Assembly (NCBI GenBank): GCA_910586275.1
Contig: CAJUIM010000134.1
Location: 1 to 8,989 of the forward strand
Direction of reading: 5' to 3'
DNA: 8,989 bases
Source: an uncultured Lachnospiraceae bacterium
Lineage (GTDB): Bacteria > Bacillota > Clostridia > Lachnospirales > Lachnospiraceae
Part shown: positions 6,436 to 8,989 of the stretch, piece after piece
How positions within the stretch are numbered: the stretch's first letter is position 1
Layout: every line of letters begins with the position of its first letter
Notes under the pieces: generated by a model
What the model was told of the DNA's origin: nothing
Database searches by the model: none
What the model saw: the letters and a program-made list of their open reading frames with translations, nothing else
Position numbers and translations under genes: made by a program

Positions 6436-6564
6436 ATGCCGCCGTTTCTTTGACGGAATAAATCCGGATGAAGAATGACATGCACTTCCGGGACGGAACA
6501 ATTCTTTCTTGTTAAATTATATGAGGAAAGGCACAAAATAGAAGGTGGTTTGGAGGCGAGGGAT

Positions 6565-7308
6565 ATGCTGCGTTTGGATAAATTTCTCTGTGAAATGAAA
6601 GTGGGCACGAGAAGTCAGGTGAAAAAAGAACTGAAGCAGGGGTTCGTGTCGGTAAACGGGACGGTGGTGGTAAAGCCGGAACATAAGGTGGATGAAAAGG
6701 CAGACACGATAATATATAAAGGAAAGGAACTGCATTATAAAAAATATGCATATTATATGTTAAACAAACCTGCCGGCGTGGTATCGGCCACCCGGGACAA
6801 TACATGCACCACGGTGAACGATCTGCTGAAGGACACGGGGTATGAAGATCTGTTCCCTGTAGGGAGGCTGGACAAGGATACCGAGGGTCTTCTGCTGATG
6901 ACAAACGACGGGGAATTGGCGCACCGGCTGCTTTCCCCCCATAAGCATGTGGCCAAGGTTTATGATGTGGAACTGAAGGAATGCCTGTCGGAGGAAGCTG
7001 TCCGCAGGCTGGAGGCAGGCGTTGACATCGGGGAAGAGCATCCTACGCTTCCGGCGAAGACGGAAAGGCTTCCGGGCAATCATATCCTCCTTACGATAAC
7101 GGAAGGAAAATTCCATCAGGTGAAGAGAATGATGAAAGCGGTAGGCAATGAAACGGTTTCCCTTCGGCGGACAGCCATGGGCAGCCTGAAGCTGGATGAA
7201 CGTCTGGCTCCGGGGGAATACCGGGAACTGTCGGAAGAGGAAACAAATGCTCTGCGGGGCGGTTCTGGGCAGACGGTTACGCAGCACAAGGAAGGGGGTT
7301 TGGGGTAA
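6565..7308 (+). CDS. RsuA-family 16S rRNA pseudouridine synthase
   Basis: 247 aa. It converts a specific uridine in rRNA to pseudouridine; the closest characterised relatives (RsuA) modify U516 of 16S rRNA, but specificity within this family cannot be read from sequence alone. Residues 2-45 are an S4 RNA-binding domain (RLDKFLCEMKVGTRSQVKKELKQG). The catalytic domain follows: YYMLNKPAGVVSAT (63-76), the catalytic motif GRLDKDTEGLLLMTNDG (100-116) with Asp103, and KFHQVKRMM (182-190). I chose ATG 6565 because GGAGG (6552-6556) is 8 bases upstream; the frame extends back to 6475 without a binding site. It is divergent from ylbJ across 139 bases and tightly coupled to the downstream transglutaminase-like gene, with two bases between stop and start. 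Confidence 0.92.
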   Translation: MLRLDKFLCEMKVGTRSQVKKELKQGFVSVNGTVVVKPEHKVDEKADTIIYKGKELHYKKYAYYMLNKPAGVVSATRDNTCTTVNDLLKDTGYEDLFPVGRLDKDTEGLLLMTNDGELAHRLLSPHKHVAKVYDVELKECLSEEAVRRLEAGVDIGEEHPTLPAKTERLPGNHILLTITEGKFHQVKRMMKAVGNETVSLRRTAMGSLKLDERLAPGEYRELSEEETNALRGGSGQTVTQHKEGGLG

Positions 7309-7310
7309 AC

Positions 7311-8864
7311 ATGAAGAAAATATTGTACCCGATATTCGGTCTGCTGGCTTTGCTGAGCCTGTTCATTCTCGCCTGTGTCCTCCGGCCGGATCTGTCGGAT
7401 AAGGCGGCGGCTTTGCTCTATGGGGACAGGGGGACAAAAGAACAGGAAGAGGACAGGGTAGGAATTGCCGCTGCGGGAGACGGCACAGGAGACCCGGCGG
7501 CGGCAGGAACCGGTTCCGCTGCGGCGGAAGGGATGCAGGAACCGGTGGCGGCAGTGCCGAAAGGGCCGACCTCAGATGAAGTATTGGGACTGAATGCCGT
7601 ACATACCGGACAGGGAAACGATAGAAGGGAGGAGCCGGCATCCGACGGGCAGGAGCAGAAGAAACCGGCGGAAGCCGTAGTGGGCAGAGGCGGCTATATG
7701 CCCATACAGGGAGAGAGCGAGCAGGTAGACGACAAAGAGGCGGAACGGCTGCGGGAACAGTATACTTATGGGGAAACAGGGGAAGGCTTGGACTTTGACC
7801 CGGAATTTTACCCATACTATGCCATGCTGGACAACGCAGGACAGGCACTGTACCGGCAGATTTATGCCAATGCCAATGCGGTAAATGCCGTGTTCAACCC
7901 GGTGCAGCAAGTGTCCCAAGGGCAGCTTAGAAATGTATTCATGGCTGTATTCAACGATCATCCGGAACTTTTCTGGCTGAATTCCGCTTATCGGGGGAAG
8001 TTTGACAGAAGCGGGAGCTGTGTGGAGATTGTGTTGGAATTTAACGAGCTCATTGACAATCTGGATGCGGCAAAAGGACGGTTTGGGGAAGAGGCGGAAA
8101 AGATTCTGTCAGGAGCCAGGAACTTAAGCACGGACTATGAAGTGGAAGTATATGTCCACAATGCCTTACTGGACAAAATATCCTATGATTTAAGGGCACC
8201 GCTAAACCAAAGCGCGTACAGCGGGCTTGTCAACGGCAAGACAGTATGCGCCGGCTATGCCCGTTCTTTCCAATACCTAATGATGCAGCTGGGAATCCCG
8301 TGCTATTACTGCACCGGCTATGCAGGAGAGGCACATGCATGGAATATCGTCCAATTGGATGGGGAATATTATAATACAGATGCCACATGGGACGATACCG
8401 ATCCCAATACCTATGACTTTTTCAACAAGACCGATGCGGAGTTTAACCAAAACCACAGGCGGGAAGACTTGTCCGTCAATCTGCCCGCATGCAACGGCAC
8501 ATGGTATGCGAATCGGGAAAAAAGCCCCCGGGAAGGAGATAACGGCTACTTCAGCAATGCAAAGACACTGCAGCAGGCAGGGTTCAGCGAGGACAGCGTC
8601 CTTCTAGCCCTAAAAGACTATTATGACGACTGCTACCGGCAGATTATGGCCAAGGGCGGTTCCTGCACGTTCCAAAACGTAGTGGACAGCGAGAAACTAT
8701 GGCTTCAATGCTATGACGCTTATAACAGCGATGCATATTCCGCCGGATACATGGATCGGGTATTTGCCGAACTGGGGGTATCCCGCTGCAACGTAGACAT
8801 TCAGGCCGAACCATTGCAGGGCGGCAGATTCCTGCTCCACCATACCATAGAGTTCACGCAATAA
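7311..8864 (+). CDS. Membrane-anchored transglutaminase-like protein
   Basis: 517 aa. Residues 1-25 are a short basic/hydrophobic export signal ending in FILAC, which may be a lipoprotein cleavage site (Cys22), although Leu at -2 is not ideal; otherwise it would be an uncleaved anchor. Residues ~40-135 are a Gly/Ala/Glu-rich, probably disordered linker. From ~150, a helical region precedes a transglutaminase-like core with the papain-type triad visible: Cys313 in KTVCAGYA, His342 in GEAHAWN and Asp357 in NTDATWDD. Such domains in exported bacterial proteins act as proteases or acyl-transferases; the substrate is unknown. Residues ~410-517 follow the core, with several cysteines and no recognised domain. 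The start follows the pseudouridine synthase stop by two bases, with GGGG (7302-7305) as nearest binding site, so the two are probably one transcript. No clear terminator follows. Confidence 0.88.
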   Translation: MKKILYPIFGLLALLSLFILACVLRPDLSDKAAALLYGDRGTKEQEEDRVGIAAAGDGTGDPAAAGTGSAAAEGMQEPVAAVPKGPTSDEVLGLNAVHTGQGNDRREEPASDGQEQKKPAEAVVGRGGYMPIQGESEQVDDKEAERLREQYTYGETGEGLDFDPEFYPYYAMLDNAGQALYRQIYANANAVNAVFNPVQQVSQGQLRNVFMAVFNDHPELFWLNSAYRGKFDRSGSCVEIVLEFNELIDNLDAAKGRFGEEAEKILSGARNLSTDYEVEVYVHNALLDKISYDLRAPLNQSAYSGLVNGKTVCAGYARSFQYLMMQLGIPCYYCTGYAGEAHAWNIVQLDGEYYNTDATWDDTDPNTYDFFNKTDAEFNQNHRREDLSVNLPACNGTWYANREKSPREGDNGYFSNAKTLQQAGFSEDSVLLALKDYYDDCYRQIMAKGGSCTFQNVVDSEKLWLQCYDAYNSDAYSAGYMDRVFAELGVSRCNVDIQAEPLQGGRFLLHHTIEFTQ

Positions 8865-8877
8865 TATCCTAGTATAT
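8864..8877. repeat. Near-perfect AT-rich palindrome at the gene end
   Basis: A 14-base near-palindrome (ATAT-CCTAGT-ATAT, one mismatched pair) starts at the last base of the stop codon. Without a T-run it is not a terminator. It may mark the boundary of the structured element to its right. Confidence 0.35.
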
Positions 8878-8884
8878 CGTTCGA

Positions 8885-8985
8885 CAAATAACCGGATCAA
8901 TCACTCGGGAAAGCAGGCAAGTGATTGGTGCAGTTATTTGCGCCAAATTCAGGTTACATAGCCCGCTATGCGCCCTTCCTTTGGC
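8885..8985. repeat. Two compound hairpins at the right edge
   Basis: Hairpin 1: an 8-bp stem (8885-8892 with 8933-8940), a symmetric 3x3 internal loop, then a 10-bp stem (8896-8905 with 8920-8929, one G-U) and a 14-base loop. Hairpin 2: an outer 6-bp stem (8942-8947 with 8980-8985), a short AGG/CCT pairing (8951-8953 with 8974-8976), another 3x3 internal loop, then CATAG/CTATG (8957-8961 with 8966-8970) around CCCG. Only one base separates the two hairpins. There is no T-tract and no open reading frame of note. It could be a structured non-coding RNA, the end of a mobile element or a dispersed repeat; it may continue past the window. Confidence 0.65.
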
Positions 8986-8989
8986 ACAA

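Noticed and set aside
6509..6539. Promoter for the rsuA-family gene, or a sporulation promoter for ylbJ, in the divergent gap
   Set aside because: AT-rich -10-like hexamers exist (for example ATTATATG at 6517-6524, read as CATATAAT on the minus strand), but no convincing -35 element sits at the correct distance on either strand.
8885..8989. CRISPR array, tRNA or transposon terminal repeat at the right edge
   Set aside because: There is no repeated spacer pattern, no cloverleaf and no adjacent transposase; only two hairpins are visible.

Overview
The window looks like chromosomal DNA of an anaerobic, spore-forming Firmicute of the Clostridia, most likely Lachnospiraceae-like. This rests on strong GGAGG-type ribosome binding sites, a sporulation membrane protein (YlbJ), a rubredoxin-fused glutamate-synthase-like flavoprotein, the rsmD-coaD pair that neighbours ylbJ in Bacillus relatives, and a G+C near 50% judged by eye. 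No transposase, integrase, phage gene, CRISPR array, tRNA or rRNA was seen.

Layout, left to right. Positions 1-327 hold two perfect small hairpins and a good sigma-A-type promoter, but no convincing gene. Next comes the rubredoxin/glutamate-synthase-domain protein (328-1731). A second promoter and a long inverted repeat lead into an apparent three-gene operon: rsmD (16S rRNA methyltransferase), coaD (coenzyme A synthesis) and a coiled-coil protein of unknown function (1947-3693). This ends in a possible terminator, followed by a three-armed repeat that can fold in two exclusive ways. Then comes a secreted cell-wall amidase with a C-terminal membrane anchor (3945-5435). It runs tail-to-tail, with a 30-bp coding overlap, into ylbJ on the minus strand (5406-6425). 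Divergent from ylbJ is a two-gene unit: an RsuA-family rRNA pseudouridine synthase (6565-7308) and a membrane-anchored transglutaminase-like protein (7311-8864). The last 125 bases carry two compound hairpins running to the window edge.

The genes fall into three themes: ribosome modification (rsmD, the rsuA-like gene), core or redox metabolism (coaD, the GOGAT-like protein), and envelope or sporulation functions (amidase, ylbJ, transglutaminase-like protein). The two envelope enzymes each join a catalytic domain to a membrane anchor through a long Gly/Glu/Ala-rich linker, but with the anchor at opposite ends.

The coding content is largely ordinary housekeeping. The least explained material is intergenic: four structurally different palindromic elements lie between or beside the genes. 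They look like members of dispersed repeat families or cis-acting RNA structures. No wholly new multi-gene system is visible.
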